This document shows, in pieces, positions 55,403 to 63,732 of a stretch of DNA of 64,000 nucleotides; position 1 is the first letter of the stretch; each line of letters begins with the position of its first letter. Below the pieces are notes generated by a model. That model made no database searches and was not told the DNA's origin. It worked only from the letters and a program-made list of their open reading frames with translations. This DNA is from Alphaproteobacteria bacterium. Lineage in GTDB: Bacteria; Pseudomonadota; Alphaproteobacteria; RF32; CAG-239. Where the stretch lies: assembly GCA_017528205.1 (NCBI GenBank), contig JAFXPE010000003.1:51729-115728 (forward strand). The letters are read 5' to 3'. A program made the position numbers and the translations under genes.

Positions 55403-57085
55403 TTAGTTGGCTTTTTTCAAGGCCTCACCCAAAGCCTCTCCCAGCGAAGAACCGGAAGCGGTGTTAGAATATTCTTCCAAAACCTTCTTCTCTTCTTCAA
55501 CCTCAAGAGCCTTGATTGACAAACCGATTTTAACGTTTTTCTTGTCAACCGAAGTAACTTTGGCTTCAACCATATCGCCTTCTTTGAAGTTGGCCGGATT
55601 TTGCAAGGTCTTATCCTTAGACAAGTCAGCCTTCTTAATGGTTGCGCTCAAGCCTTCAACTTCAACGGTAATACCTTTGTCGTCGATTTCTTTAACCACA
55701 GCCTTAACGGTATCACCCTTCTTCAAGCTGGCTAATGCTTGGTTTACGCTGTCTTCGGAAAGTTGCTTAATACCCAAGCTGATGCGCTCTTTTTCAACAT
55801 CAACGTCAATGATTTTGGCTTCGATTTCTTGTCCCTTGGTATAGTCTTTAACAGCTTCTTCGCCGGCCTTTTCCCAAGAAATATCGGAAAGGTGAATCAT
55901 ACCGTCGATTTCATCGGTTAAGCCGATAAACAAACCGAATTCGGTAATGTTTTTAATTTTGCCGGTAATAACCGAGCCGACCGGATGCTCTTCAACATAA
56001 GCCGCCCACGGGTTCGGTTGACATTGTTTAATGCCGAGGCTGATACGACGCTTGTCTGCATCAACTTCCAAAACCTTAACTTCAACTTCTTCAGAAGTAG
56101 AAACGATTTTGCCCGGATGAACATTCTTTCTGGTCCAGCTCATTTCGGAAACGTGTACCAAACCTTCGATACCGTCTTCAAGCTCAACAAATGCACCGTA
56201 ATCGGTAATGTTGGTAACCTTACCTTTGTAAACTTGGTCAACTTTATATTTGTCGGCAACTGCCTGCCACGGATCGTTTTCAAGTTGTTTCATACCCAAG
56301 CTGATGCGTTGTGTATCTTCGTTGAAACGAATAACCTGAACTTTTACGTTTTGACCAACCGTCAAAACTTCTGCCGGATGGTTAATACGCTTCCAAGAAA
56401 TGTCGGTAACGTGCAACAAACCGTCTACGCCGCCCAAGTCAATAAACGCACCGTAATCGGTAATGTTTTTAACCACACCGTCAAGGGTTGCACCCTCTTT
56501 AATGCCGTCAATCAATTCGGCACGAGCTTCAGCTCTGGTTTCTTCCAGAACAACACGGCGAGAAACAACGATGTTGCCGCGAACTTTATCCATTTTCAAA
56601 ATTTGGAACGGTTGAGAAATACCCATCAACGGAGAAATGTCTCTAATCGGACGGATATCAATTTGCGAGCCAGGCAAGAAAGCGATGGCGCCGTTCAAAT
56701 CAACCGTAAAGCCGCCTTTAACACGGCCAAAAATGATACCGTTAACGCGTTCGCCGGCGTTCATGGATTTCTCTAAGTCAACCCATACTTCTTCACGGCG
56801 TGCTTTTTCACGCGAAAGAACAATGTTGCCGTCACGGTCTTCATATCTGTCAACCAAAACTTCAACAACATCACCGATTTTCAGTTCCGGATTGGTGCCG
56901 AATTCTCTAACCGGAATATTGCCTTCAGATTTGAGGCCGACATCAACTGTTACATAATCATCGGAAATTTTAACGATTGTACCTTTAACAACGGTACCCA
57001 AGATGCCGTTTTCACCGAATTGTTCGTTTAATAAATCTGCGAAATTTTCGGTCATTTCCGGCATTTTAAATTCTGTATTTGTCAT
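55403..57085 (-). CDS. rpsA: 30S ribosomal protein S1
   Basis: RNA-binding ribosomal protein needed to initiate translation on structured mRNAs. Six S1 domains are visible in 560 residues, with repeated GxVxxITDYGAFVDL-type strands (VVKNITDYGAFIDLGGVDGLLHVTDISW; KVTNITDYGAFVELEDGIEGLVHVSEMSW; KIKNITEFGLFIGLTDEIDGMIHLSDISW). No purine-rich ribosome binding site precedes the ATG, as is also the case for E. coli rpsA. A promoter-like pair lies about 100 bases upstream. A structured repeat directly follows the stop. Confidence 0.98.
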   Translation of the reverse strand: MTNTEFKMPEMTENFADLLNEQFGENGILGTVVKGTIVKISDDYVTVDVGLKSEGNIPVREFGTNPELKIGDVVEVLVDRYEDRDGNIVLSREKARREEVWVDLEKSMNAGERVNGIIFGRVKGGFTVDLNGAIAFLPGSQIDIRPIRDISPLMGISQPFQILKMDKVRGNIVVSRRVVLEETRAEARAELIDGIKEGATLDGVVKNITDYGAFIDLGGVDGLLHVTDISWKRINHPAEVLTVGQNVKVQVIRFNEDTQRISLGMKQLENDPWQAVADKYKVDQVYKGKVTNITDYGAFVELEDGIEGLVHVSEMSWTRKNVHPGKIVSTSEEVEVKVLEVDADKRRISLGIKQCQPNPWAAYVEEHPVGSVITGKIKNITEFGLFIGLTDEIDGMIHLSDISWEKAGEEAVKDYTKGQEIEAKIIDVDVEKERISLGIKQLSEDSVNQALASLKKGDTVKAVVKEIDDKGITVEVEGLSATIKKADLSKDKTLQNPANFKEGDMVEAKVTSVDKKNVKIGLSIKALEVEEEKKVLEEYSNTASGSSLGEALGEALKKAN

Positions 57086-57188
57086 ATAAATTTAGTTTTC
57101 AAAAAATTGCCAACTTTCATAAAAGCGGACTTGTGCGAAGTTAAACAACAGCCACTCTTAAGCGCACCCTCAAGAACAGCTTGCCTTT

Positions 57189-57216
57189 CTTATACACAAA
57201 AAATATTATTTTTCAA
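57189..57216 (-). promoter_or_regulatory. Probable rpsA promoter
   Basis: On the minus strand TTGAAA (57216-57211), 16-base spacer, TATAAG (57194-57189). It predicts an untranslated leader of roughly 100 bases before rpsA, room for autoregulation. Confidence 0.55.
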
Positions 57217-57246
57217 GTATTTTTATGCAATAAAAGCAGATTTTTT

Positions 57247-57930
57247 TTATTTTTGCCACAAAAAATCGGTTAAGGTCAAAATTTCGCGGCGGGCATAAAC
57301 GTCGGACATCGACATTTTGAACAGCTTGCGGAACTTCGCCATATCCGCGGCGCAATAACCATTTTCGATATATTGAAAAGCCTGACGATAATGCAAAGGT
57401 TCCGCCACCCGAAAGCCGAAACGCTTAACGGCATCTTGCAATTGCGACGTGCTATCCGCACCCTCGCCGTTTATTTGATTCAGCACGGCAATCCAATTCA
57501 GGTATTTTATACCGCGTGCGGCAATATTTTTTTTAGCTTCCCAAATTAAACTCACATACGGATGCGTCAGCGGCCAATGCAAATCGGCAGCGTTGCCAGC
57601 CACCGTTATCAAAGTATGAGCCTTGGCAAAAACCGCGGCGTATTTTTCATTTTCGGATGTCGGAATATCGGCAATAATCACCGTTTTTTCCGCCGGTTCG
57701 TCATTATTTTCTATTTGTTCGATGAGTTCCGGCAGCGGCAATTCAACACCGGTCTGACGGCGCAAATTTTCGCGCTGTTCCAAAAAATATCGCACTTTGG
57801 CGTTATGCGGTGCGAACAGCTTTACTTTGTAATTATCGGACCAAAGTGCAGCTGCCAAATTTAACGCCAACGTGGTTTTGCCCACGTTTGGTATTGCGCT
57901 GCTGATAACTATTATCGGTGTTTCCTGCAT
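57247..57930 (-). CDS. ParA/MipZ-like P-loop ATPase
   Basis: 227-residue SIMIBI-class ATPase. The N-terminal ATP site reads VISSAIPNVGKTTLALNLAAALW, a deviant Walker A with Pro-Asn where ParA/MinD/MipZ proteins have GG. The Asp of switch II is in TVIIADIPTSEN. MipZ places the division site in alphaproteobacteria; the length and the C-terminal LTDFLWQK fit that branch only loosely. Its start overlaps the dacA stop by one base, so it is co-translated with a D,D-carboxypeptidase, supporting a wall or division role. Identity beyond ParA-like is uncertain. Confidence 0.75.
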   Translation of the reverse strand: MQETPIIVISSAIPNVGKTTLALNLAAALWSDNYKVKLFAPHNAKVRYFLEQRENLRRQTGVELPLPELIEQIENNDEPAEKTVIIADIPTSENEKYAAVFAKAHTLITVAGNAADLHWPLTHPYVSLIWEAKKNIAARGIKYLNWIAVLNQINGEGADSTSQLQDAVKRFGFRVAEPLHYRQAFQYIENGYCAADMAKFRKLFKMSMSDVYARREILTLTDFLWQK

Positions 57931-59195
57931 TATTTTTGTGCCAAACTTACAGAACTGCTTTCTGTAACCACCATACAGGATTTTTTCTGACTTTTCATAT
58001 TTTTACAAATGTTATCCGCAATATTTTTATTCATGCCGACAACTTTGGAACGATACATTTTGTCGCTACCCACCTGAGTTTCTTCAACTTTAACCTGATA
58101 TACCGCATACTTTTTAGCCAAGTCGTTTTTCACGCTGTTGGCATAACTTTTGGCGCGAGCATAATCGGAAAAGGCGCCCACCTGAACGGCATATCCGCCG
58201 TTTGCGGCCGCTGTTTGTTTGGTCTTGGTTGCGGTAGCCGGCATAACTTTGGCATTGTTGGCGATTTGTCTTTTGGCCGCCACCGGCTGATAATATTGAG
58301 CGGTTGTCGAAGCCTTTTGATTGATTGATCTCACCGACGCCAATTGCGTGGTGTTGCCGTTAATGGAACGAGTTAGGGCCGCCACATCAACCTCGGAAGA
58401 TTTTTTCAAAACGTTCAAACCTTTATCCATCATTACCGCGGCTTTTTTATCGCGCTCGTTAACGTATTTGTGTCCCATGGTTACGGCGATTACGCGCTTG
58501 TTGTTGCGCTTGGCCGAGGTAACAATATTATAGCCCGAAGCAGCGGTGTAACCGGTTTTCATACCGTCGGCGCCGGCAAAGGAACTCAGCAAATGATTAT
58601 GGCCGGTGATGGTCTGTCCTTTGTATTTGAAGCTTTTGGTTGCGAACCATTTGTAATATTGCGGAAAGTGGTGATATACCGCCATCGCCAATTTAGACAT
58701 GTCGCGAGCCGTGGTTTTTTGCTGCGAATTCGGCAAGCCGGAAGCATTCTTGAATGTGGTGTGATTCATCTTGAGTTTTTTGGCAGTTTGTGTCATCAAA
58801 ACCGCAAAATCGGCCTCGGTTTTGGAAAAGTGTTCGGCCAAAACGGTAGCGCAATCATTGGCCGACTTAACGATTACGGCCATAATGGCATCTTTAACCG
58901 TTATGGTTTGACCGGCGCGCACTCCCAATTTAGACGGCGAGCGACTGGCCGCGGTTGCCGAAACCTTGAGTTTGTCGGTCAACTTCAAACGCCCGTTTTC
59001 CAAAGCATTGAACGTAATGTACAACGTCATCAGCTTGGTCAGCGACGCCGGATAACGCAACTCATCGGCGTTCATCTCATACATCACGCTGCCGTCTTCG
59101 GCGTTCACCATAATCGATGAGGTTGCCGCAAACGAATTTTTACTTGCCACAATTATTGCTAAAAATACAAGAATACCTATTATTTTTTTGACCAT
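57930..59195 (-). CDS. dacA: D-alanyl-D-alanine carboxypeptidase (PBP5-type) with SPOR domain
   Basis: Periplasmic S11 enzyme trimming peptidoglycan pentapeptides. Signal peptide (MVKKIIGILVFLAIIVASKNSFA), then catalytic domain with SxxK in YPASLTKLMT, SxN in VKSANDCATV and the MKTGYTAASG box. A low-complexity linker (about 270-330) leads to a C-terminal SPOR domain (about 340-420, GGYAVQVGAFSDYARAKSYAN) that targets denuded glycan at the division septum. 421 residues. Operon with the downstream MipZ-like ATPase. Confidence 0.96.
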   Translation of the reverse strand: MVKKIIGILVFLAIIVASKNSFAATSSIMVNAEDGSVMYEMNADELRYPASLTKLMTLYITFNALENGRLKLTDKLKVSATAASRSPSKLGVRAGQTITVKDAIMAVIVKSANDCATVLAEHFSKTEADFAVLMTQTAKKLKMNHTTFKNASGLPNSQQKTTARDMSKLAMAVYHHFPQYYKWFATKSFKYKGQTITGHNHLLSSFAGADGMKTGYTAASGYNIVTSAKRNNKRVIAVTMGHKYVNERDKKAAVMMDKGLNVLKKSSEVDVAALTRSINGNTTQLASVRSINQKASTTAQYYQPVAAKRQIANNAKVMPATATKTKQTAAANGGYAVQVGAFSDYARAKSYANSVKNDLAKKYAVYQVKVEETQVGSDKMYRSKVVGMNKNIADNICKNMKSQKKSCMVVTESSSVSLAQK

Positions 59196-59344
59196 TTTTT
59201 CCTCTATGCGCTAATACTTCTGCGAGTATAAATCAGCAATGGTAAACAAAAGCTAAATTTTTGCCGATTAAATCTGCGATTTATGTGGATTTTAGTATTA
59301 TTTATCTCTGTTAAACGATTTTATTGAAAAACAATAAATCTGCT

Positions 59345-59474
59345 GTCATCTTGAACCCCGAACATTGTGAGTGGGTGTAAAGATCTGGGCGTACATAGTC
59401 GAGTTCAAAAAAAATTATTGAAAAGGCGTCAGGAACTCTTAGATTTTGACGGCGACTACGCGCCTCAAAATGAC
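59345..59474. repeat. Dispersed intergenic repeat, inverted copy
   Basis: Starts GTCATCTTGAACCCCGAACATTGTGAGTG and ends CCTCAAAATGAC. The reverse complement matches the right part of the copies at 31849 and 46798, including GATCTTTAC and TTCGGGGxTCAAGATGAC. It lies in the 380-base gap between dacA and the next gene, which has no other feature except the terminator at 59543. Confidence 0.7.
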
Positions 59475-59536
59475 TGAGGATAGGATAAATAAGCAAACTT
59501 GTTCGATATAGGCTATTATTTTTCGGCGCATAAAAA

Positions 59537-59566
59537 ATGAAGCCTCGTGAACGCTAATTCACGAGG
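59537..59566 (-). terminator. Terminator hairpin
   Basis: Perfect 9-bp stem CCTCGTGAA / TTCACGAGG with a 6-base loop; on the minus strand it is followed by CTTCATTTTTTA. It lies just behind the gene at 59576. Confidence 0.75.
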
Positions 59567-59575
59567 GTCAAAATT

Positions 59576-59995
59576 CTAGGTCCAATCACTCCACTCGTCC
59601 GGATAAAGGGTGAGCTTTTGATTGTTGAAACAGAGCTTGCGTTCTATGCGGGCAAAAGCCACTCGAACATCGTCTCTTAACATTTCATCACAGATGTTGC
59701 GGTAAACCAACATTACAAGCAACCAACCGTAAGCCGAAAAGAGTACCCAAAGGGCAAGTTTAAACTGTTGCGCAGGCAAGAGCAACTCTGCCAAAACAAA
59801 CAACAGACACCAACTCATCCAAACGTAATAGTTTACGCGAATCAGAGCCAACACCAAACAGGCGGTGTATTCAAGCGGTTTAATTACCGCACCTTTGGCC
59901 AAATAGTAAATACCCAAACCGGTGTTTTTGGCACCAAAACAGCACAAGGCCGTTAACAAGAGCAAGAAAATTGCCAAGATTAAGTGTGCTACCAT
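59576..59995 (-). CDS. Small membrane protein, about four helices
   Basis: 139 residues with hydrophobic segments at about 2-22, 40-56, 58-80 and 84-98, then a soluble C-terminus with charged residues (RNICDEMLRDDVRVAFARIERK). The leader has no ideal ribosome binding site (TAATTATGG). It has a terminator behind and is flanked by a repeat and tRNA-His. No recognised family. Confidence 0.65.
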   Translation of the reverse strand: MVAHLILAIFLLLLTALCCFGAKNTGLGIYYLAKGAVIKPLEYTACLVLALIRVNYYVWMSWCLLFVLAELLLPAQQFKLALWVLFSAYGWLLVMLVYRNICDEMLRDDVRVAFARIERKLCFNNQKLTLYPDEWSDWT

Positions 59996-60165
59996 AATTA
60001 TAAAAAAAATTAATCATTGTTTTTCAGCTGGTTGATATAAGTCTTCTTTTGGGTTTTGTCAATATTTTTTATTTTTTATGTAAAAATCGGTGCAAATATT
60101 TTGCATTTTTTGTTTTTATTTGCTTGACTTTATATTTTTTTCAAGCTAATAAAGTATTTGCCTAT

Positions 60166-60243
60166 GGCGGATGTAGCTCAGTTGGTTAGAGCGCTGGTTT
60201 GTGGTACCAGATGTCGTCAGTTCAAATCCGATCATCCGCCCCA
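60166..60243 (+). tRNA. tRNA-His(GTG)
   Basis: 78 bases with encoded CCA. GGCGGATG pairs with CATCCGCC, including the extra G at position -1 that is a hallmark of tRNA-His; anticodon stem CTGGT/ACCAG encloses TTGTGGT with anticodon GTG; T-loop TTCAAAT is standard. Confidence 0.97.
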
Positions 60244-60249
60244 TTTTAT

Positions 60250-60276
60250 GCCGTGCCTTTGCGCACGGCTTTTTTG
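60250..60276 (+). terminator. Terminator after tRNA-His
   Basis: GCCGTGC / GCACGGC stem with a six-base loop followed by T6. Confidence 0.85.
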
Positions 60277-60296
60277 TTGAGAAAATTGGCGCGGCG

Positions 60297-61253
60297 TTAG
60301 CGTTTGTAAAAATCTTTCGGTTTGATAACCTTTACGCTGTCGCCCCAAGTGTATAAGAACCAATCCATTTCGCGGTGCCCACCGGCTTTGAATTTAACCG
60401 TTAGCGTGCCGTCTTTATTGCGTCTTATTTTCTGCGTCGGGTGAAAGGTATATTTTGCCGCTTCATCGGCTACATCTGCACTGAACAACCATTCTACTTC
60501 AAACGGCTCCTCGTGAAATGCCCCGAAAGATTCCAACGCGTAGGCGTTCAAATCAAACTCCGAGCTGTCAAAAATGTCAGGCAATATCTCTACGCTTTTA
60601 ATCTGTTGCAGCGAGAAATTATGCGCCTTGCCGTTGTCGTAACCGTCGCTGTGCTTGGCCACCAAATAATGGTCGCGTTGACCGTATAAGAAACCGTATG
60701 GAACAAGTTTATATTCGTGTATTTTGCCGGTATATCTGGTCAGATACGACATTTTGATATGATGACAAGATAAAATGGCTTGGCGCAAGGTATTCAAAAT
60801 ATCTTTATTTAATTCAATCCGTGGTCCTGGGTGTAAGACCAGACCTTCGGATTTCATCAATTCATCGGCATCAACTTCAATTTTATTCTTCTGCTCCGGC
60901 TTTAAGAGATTGCGCAACTTGATTTCAATTCTGGCCAGAATGTCCGCTTTCTCCTGCAAATTGCTTTGTTTTAGGTTATCGATGGCGGTTTTAAACACGG
61001 CTAACTCTTCGGCCGAAAACGAAATAAAACTGTTCAAACTGCGTTGCGTAATCCGCCAGCGCTTGGTGCGCTCACCGGTAGCAACTTCTTCCATTTGCGG
61101 AAAATAGTTTAACAGCGCATTTCGCATACGCTCAGCAGTCCTGCGTGAAACGTTGTATTTTTGCTGAATATCATCCAAGGACAGACCTTCACTTGATTCT
61201 TGCATCGCCATAGCCAAATCAAATAAATCGTACATTTTCTCGTAATTAGCCAT
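60297..61253 (-). CDS. WYL-domain transcriptional regulator
   Basis: 318 residues from ATG 61253, preceded by CGGAGATTAAT; a longer frame to 61325 would cross the likely operator. The N-terminal helix-turn-helix (about 5-65) includes LDDIQQKYNVSRRTAERMRNAL, the central WYL domain (about 145-235) contains MSYLTRYTGKIHEYKLVPYGFLYGQRDHYLVAK, and a WCX-like domain ends the protein. WYL regulators of this layout (BrxR/CapW type) often control anti-phage or DNA-damage genes. It is transcribed divergently from a nuclease-like gene, with a perfect palindrome between them, so it may repress both. Confidence 0.88.
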   Translation of the reverse strand: MANYEKMYDLFDLAMAMQESSEGLSLDDIQQKYNVSRRTAERMRNALLNYFPQMEEVATGERTKRWRITQRSLNSFISFSAEELAVFKTAIDNLKQSNLQEKADILARIEIKLRNLLKPEQKNKIEVDADELMKSEGLVLHPGPRIELNKDILNTLRQAILSCHHIKMSYLTRYTGKIHEYKLVPYGFLYGQRDHYLVAKHSDGYDNGKAHNFSLQQIKSVEILPDIFDSSEFDLNAYALESFGAFHEEPFEVEWLFSADVADEAAKYTFHPTQKIRRNKDGTLTVKFKAGGHREMDWFLYTWGDSVKVIKPKDFYKR

Positions 61254-61274
61254 ATTAATCTCCGCCAAATATTG

Positions 61275-61286
61275 TCGTATATACGA
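61275..61286. promoter_or_regulatory. Palindromic operator candidate
   Basis: Perfect 12-base palindrome TCGTATATACGA, flanked by ATATTG and TATATA, 22 bases before the WYL start codon and inside the divergent intergenic region. Plausible self-binding site of the WYL regulator. Confidence 0.5.
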
Positions 61287-61448
61287 TATATAACAAAATT
61301 TAATAAATGGTGTATTTTCAAACAAAATATGACATATTCTGGCGTGTATAAGATTTATGAATAATCAGAATTTCGATTGACTTTAAACATCTGTCGGATA
61401 AACTGAATGCAAAGATTTCGTAAAACTATAAACGAAAGGAGAGGAAAA

Positions 61449-62519
61449 ATGAGTATGGAACATAATATTTTTAAGTACGCAACCAGTGAGCTTTCTCAAG
61501 ATGCGGTTATTTGTTGGATATTGAGCTTTTATAATAATAAGGATAGTAAATTATATAGCTTGGCTAAAGACCTGTTGTCATCTTTTGTAGAGCTGTCCCC
61601 TGAAGACAATAAAATCGAGATACAACAGCAGTTTTATAAAACCGATATTTTAATTCATTTTCCGAATACGAAAAAGGTTATAATCATTGAAGATAAGACA
61701 TACACGAGTGAACATGATGAACAAATTGCAAAGTATGTAGAAAAAATATCAAATGACGACAAATATAAGGGATGTAAAGTATATGTCGTTTATTTCAAAA
61801 CCGGTTTTTACTATGATAACGATAAATTAGTGGAATATAAATGCCGAAATAACAAAGATAATAAATTTGACGGTTTTAAATCTATTCACGGAGAAGATTT
61901 CCAAAAAATTTTGCAAAAATATAAAAATATTGATGCCACATTGGATATGTATATAGAATACTTGGATAATTTAATTGGATGGTACGAATCACATGGTAAA
62001 TTTGATGATGTCCACAACGAAAGCTTTTGGGATTGGAATGTTGCAAAAGAATATATTGCTCAATATAAACTAATGAGGACAATTTTTCCGGAAGAAAAAT
62101 GGAATAAAGATGACAAAAGTAAATTGTATATGATATATTCCGGTTCTAGCCGTGGACGTCCATGGACCGAGATAAAAATTCTAAACGGAACTGATTATAA
62201 GGTATTTTGGCGAATAGATACTGATAATAAAGGACCTTATTTATCTCTTCGCTATTATAATCCGTATGACAAGGATAACGATGAAGAACGTAGAAAACAT
62301 ACAAATGAATACCAAATATATTACGAATGTGCAAAAAAGGCTTGCGGAGAAAATGAATACTGTAAACTCGGAAAGAAAGAAAACTATTATGAAGCAACTC
62401 TACTTCACATACATATTAAAGGTATATTGGCAAAGTGGGATGAAAATAAAGAATGTTTTGCAAAAGAAATCCGAAAGATTACAGATAATTTTATAGCTTA
62501 TGTTAACAATCAAAAATAA
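61449..62519 (+). CDS. PD-(D/E)XK nuclease-like protein
   Basis: 356 residues from ATG 61449, which has GGAGAGGAAAA in front. The N-terminus (FKYATSELSQDAVICWILSFYN) and the core, with Asp in KTDILIHFPNTKKVIIIEDKTYTSEHDEQIAKYV, match the PD-(D/E)XK nuclease-like families: D...(E)xK as D71-x(13-15)-EDK. The remainder is rich in Lys, Tyr and Asp with no other domain I can name. It is markedly more AT-rich than the core genes, suggesting transfer. It diverges from the WYL regulator, an arrangement seen in defence loci. Confidence 0.72.
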   Translation: MSMEHNIFKYATSELSQDAVICWILSFYNNKDSKLYSLAKDLLSSFVELSPEDNKIEIQQQFYKTDILIHFPNTKKVIIIEDKTYTSEHDEQIAKYVEKISNDDKYKGCKVYVVYFKTGFYYDNDKLVEYKCRNNKDNKFDGFKSIHGEDFQKILQKYKNIDATLDMYIEYLDNLIGWYESHGKFDDVHNESFWDWNVAKEYIAQYKLMRTIFPEEKWNKDDKSKLYMIYSGSSRGRPWTEIKILNGTDYKVFWRIDTDNKGPYLSLRYYNPYDKDNDEERRKHTNEYQIYYECAKKACGENEYCKLGKKENYYEATLLHIHIKGILAKWDENKECFAKEIRKITDNFIAYVNNQK

Positions 62520-62588
62520 ATCCGTCATAATTTGACGTATTGTAATGTTTAGATGTTTTTGGGTAACATTTAATGAAAGGAAAACAAT

Positions 62589-62921
62589 ATGGAATACTAC
62601 TATAAAGATGGCGTTATTCACGAAGATTCAGAGTATGGTAATGCTATCGGAAATATTGACAATGGCGTAATTCGTGATGGTTGGTGCATCGGAAATGGTA
62701 ACGCTTTAGGTAATGTTGATAATGGTGTAATTCGTGACGGTTGGTGTGTAGGCAATGGTAATGCTATTGGAAATGTGGATGGTAGTACCATTCGTGATGG
62801 TTGGTGTCAGGGTAATGGCAGCGAAATAGGAAATGCAAGAGATTATATTATTCACGGAATGGAAGATAGACCTGCAGCAATGGTAGCCTGTTGGCACTTC
62901 TTAATCAGTAAGATTTTCTGA
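62589..62921 (+). CDS. Beta-flower-like repeat protein
   Basis: 110 residues. Residues 17-76 are three near-identical 20-residue units of the form GNAIGNVDNGVIRDGWCxGN, with a degenerate fourth after; this resembles the four/five-fold beta-flower proteins. The last 30 residues (MEDRPAAMVACWHFLISKIF) are different and hydrophobic. GAAAGGAAAACAAT precedes the ATG. It lies 69 bases after the nuclease-like gene on the same strand and ends before a terminator. Each unit has a Cys. Function unknown. Confidence 0.8.
   Translation: MEYYYKDGVIHEDSEYGNAIGNIDNGVIRDGWCIGNGNALGNVDNGVIRDGWCVGNGNAIGNVDGSTIRDGWCQGNGSEIGNARDYIIHGMEDRPAAMVACWHFLISKIF
62637..62816 (+). repeat. Coding tandem repeat, 3 x 60 bp
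   Basis: In-frame 60-bp units beginning GGTAATGCTAT(C/T)GGAAAT inside the beta-flower gene. Copies differ at several positions, mostly synonymous third bases, so they are not freshly duplicated. Confidence 0.75.
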
Positions 62922-62942
62922 GGAATTACCACATTTTATAGC

Positions 62943-62973
62943 AAAACAGCCTTTCTTCAAGAGAGGCTGTTTT
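62943..62973 (+). terminator. Rho-independent terminator
   Basis: AAAACAGCCTTTC / GAGAGGCTGTTTT, 13-bp stem with one G-U and a 5-base loop, T-rich end. It closes the unit ending with the beta-flower gene. Confidence 0.85.
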
Positions 62974-63070
62974 AATTTATGCACTTTCGTTCTATTAACG
63001 TCAGAATCTGGCGTGTGTTTATGTTTTATTGTCCTTGTAGAATTTAATAACCCAAACACGGAGAAAGACA

Positions 63071-63484
63071 ATGACAAACAATGATACGCACACCCAGATG
63101 ACCGCAATGATTAAGGCTTTTTATCATGACTTTATGCCGATAATAGAGCAAATCAAAACCTATGTAGCGGCATTAAACATCAGCGAGCAAGATAAAGATA
63201 TCTTCAACCGCATTAATGAACAGTTGCAAAGCGCAGAGAGCTTGCTTAAGCAACTGCAAACAATTTCTACAAGAAATCCCAATACCGATATGACTAAAAC
63301 CATTTTAGACGGTCTGAAAGACGGCTCGCTTAAACAACGTTTAGGAAACAGAACCGGTCGTCTCGTGATAAAAACGGATAAAGATTACATCTATGTCCTT
63401 TCCGATACAGAGGGCAAAGTGGACTTGCTTGATAAAAATATGGTCAAAGTTAAAGAAATCAGCATAGAGGAGCTAGAAGCATGA
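63071..63484 (+). CDS. Hypothetical protein, 137 aa, first of overlapping trio
   Basis: GGAGAAAGACA precedes the ATG. The N-terminal part (about 1-75) is helical (MTAMIKAFYHDFMPIIEQIKTYVAALNISEQD), and the C-terminal 45 residues (RLVIKTDKDYIYVLSDTEGKVDLLDK) form a small beta domain that recurs in the next protein. The stop overlaps the next start (ATGA). Accessory region; no recognised family. Confidence 0.7.
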   Translation: MTNNDTHTQMTAMIKAFYHDFMPIIEQIKTYVAALNISEQDKDIFNRINEQLQSAESLLKQLQTISTRNPNTDMTKTILDGLKDGSLKQRLGNRTGRLVIKTDKDYIYVLSDTEGKVDLLDKNMVKVKEISIEELEA

Positions 63485-63732
63485 TAGAATATATTCGGGA
63501 TATGATAAAGTTTAGCCGACCGATTGATAAATTTCCGCACACTTTAGAAGGCATGATTGCGATTGTTTATAGCGGAAGGAATATACGTTGTCCGGCATGG
63601 GGTGTTGGTAAAACGATTGTCAAAGTCGATAAAGACTACGTTTACGTTCAGTCAGACACGGCTGGAAAAATCGATTTATTCAACGAACACGGCGATAAAG
63701 TTAAACAAATCGGTACGGAGGAATTAAAATGA
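63481..63732 (+). CDS. Hypothetical protein, 83 aa, second of overlapping trio
   Basis: Overlaps both neighbours through ATGA junctions, so translation is coupled. Residues about 40-83 (TIVKVDKDYVYVQSDTAGKIDLFNEHGDKVKQIGTEEL) are a paralogue of the C-terminal domain of the preceding protein. The N-terminal half (DMIKFSRPIDKFPHTLEGMIAIVYSG) includes a possible strand-rich SH3-like fold. Function unknown. Confidence 0.7.
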   Translation: MIEYIRDMIKFSRPIDKFPHTLEGMIAIVYSGRNIRCPAWGVGKTIVKVDKDYVYVQSDTAGKIDLFNEHGDKVKQIGTEELK

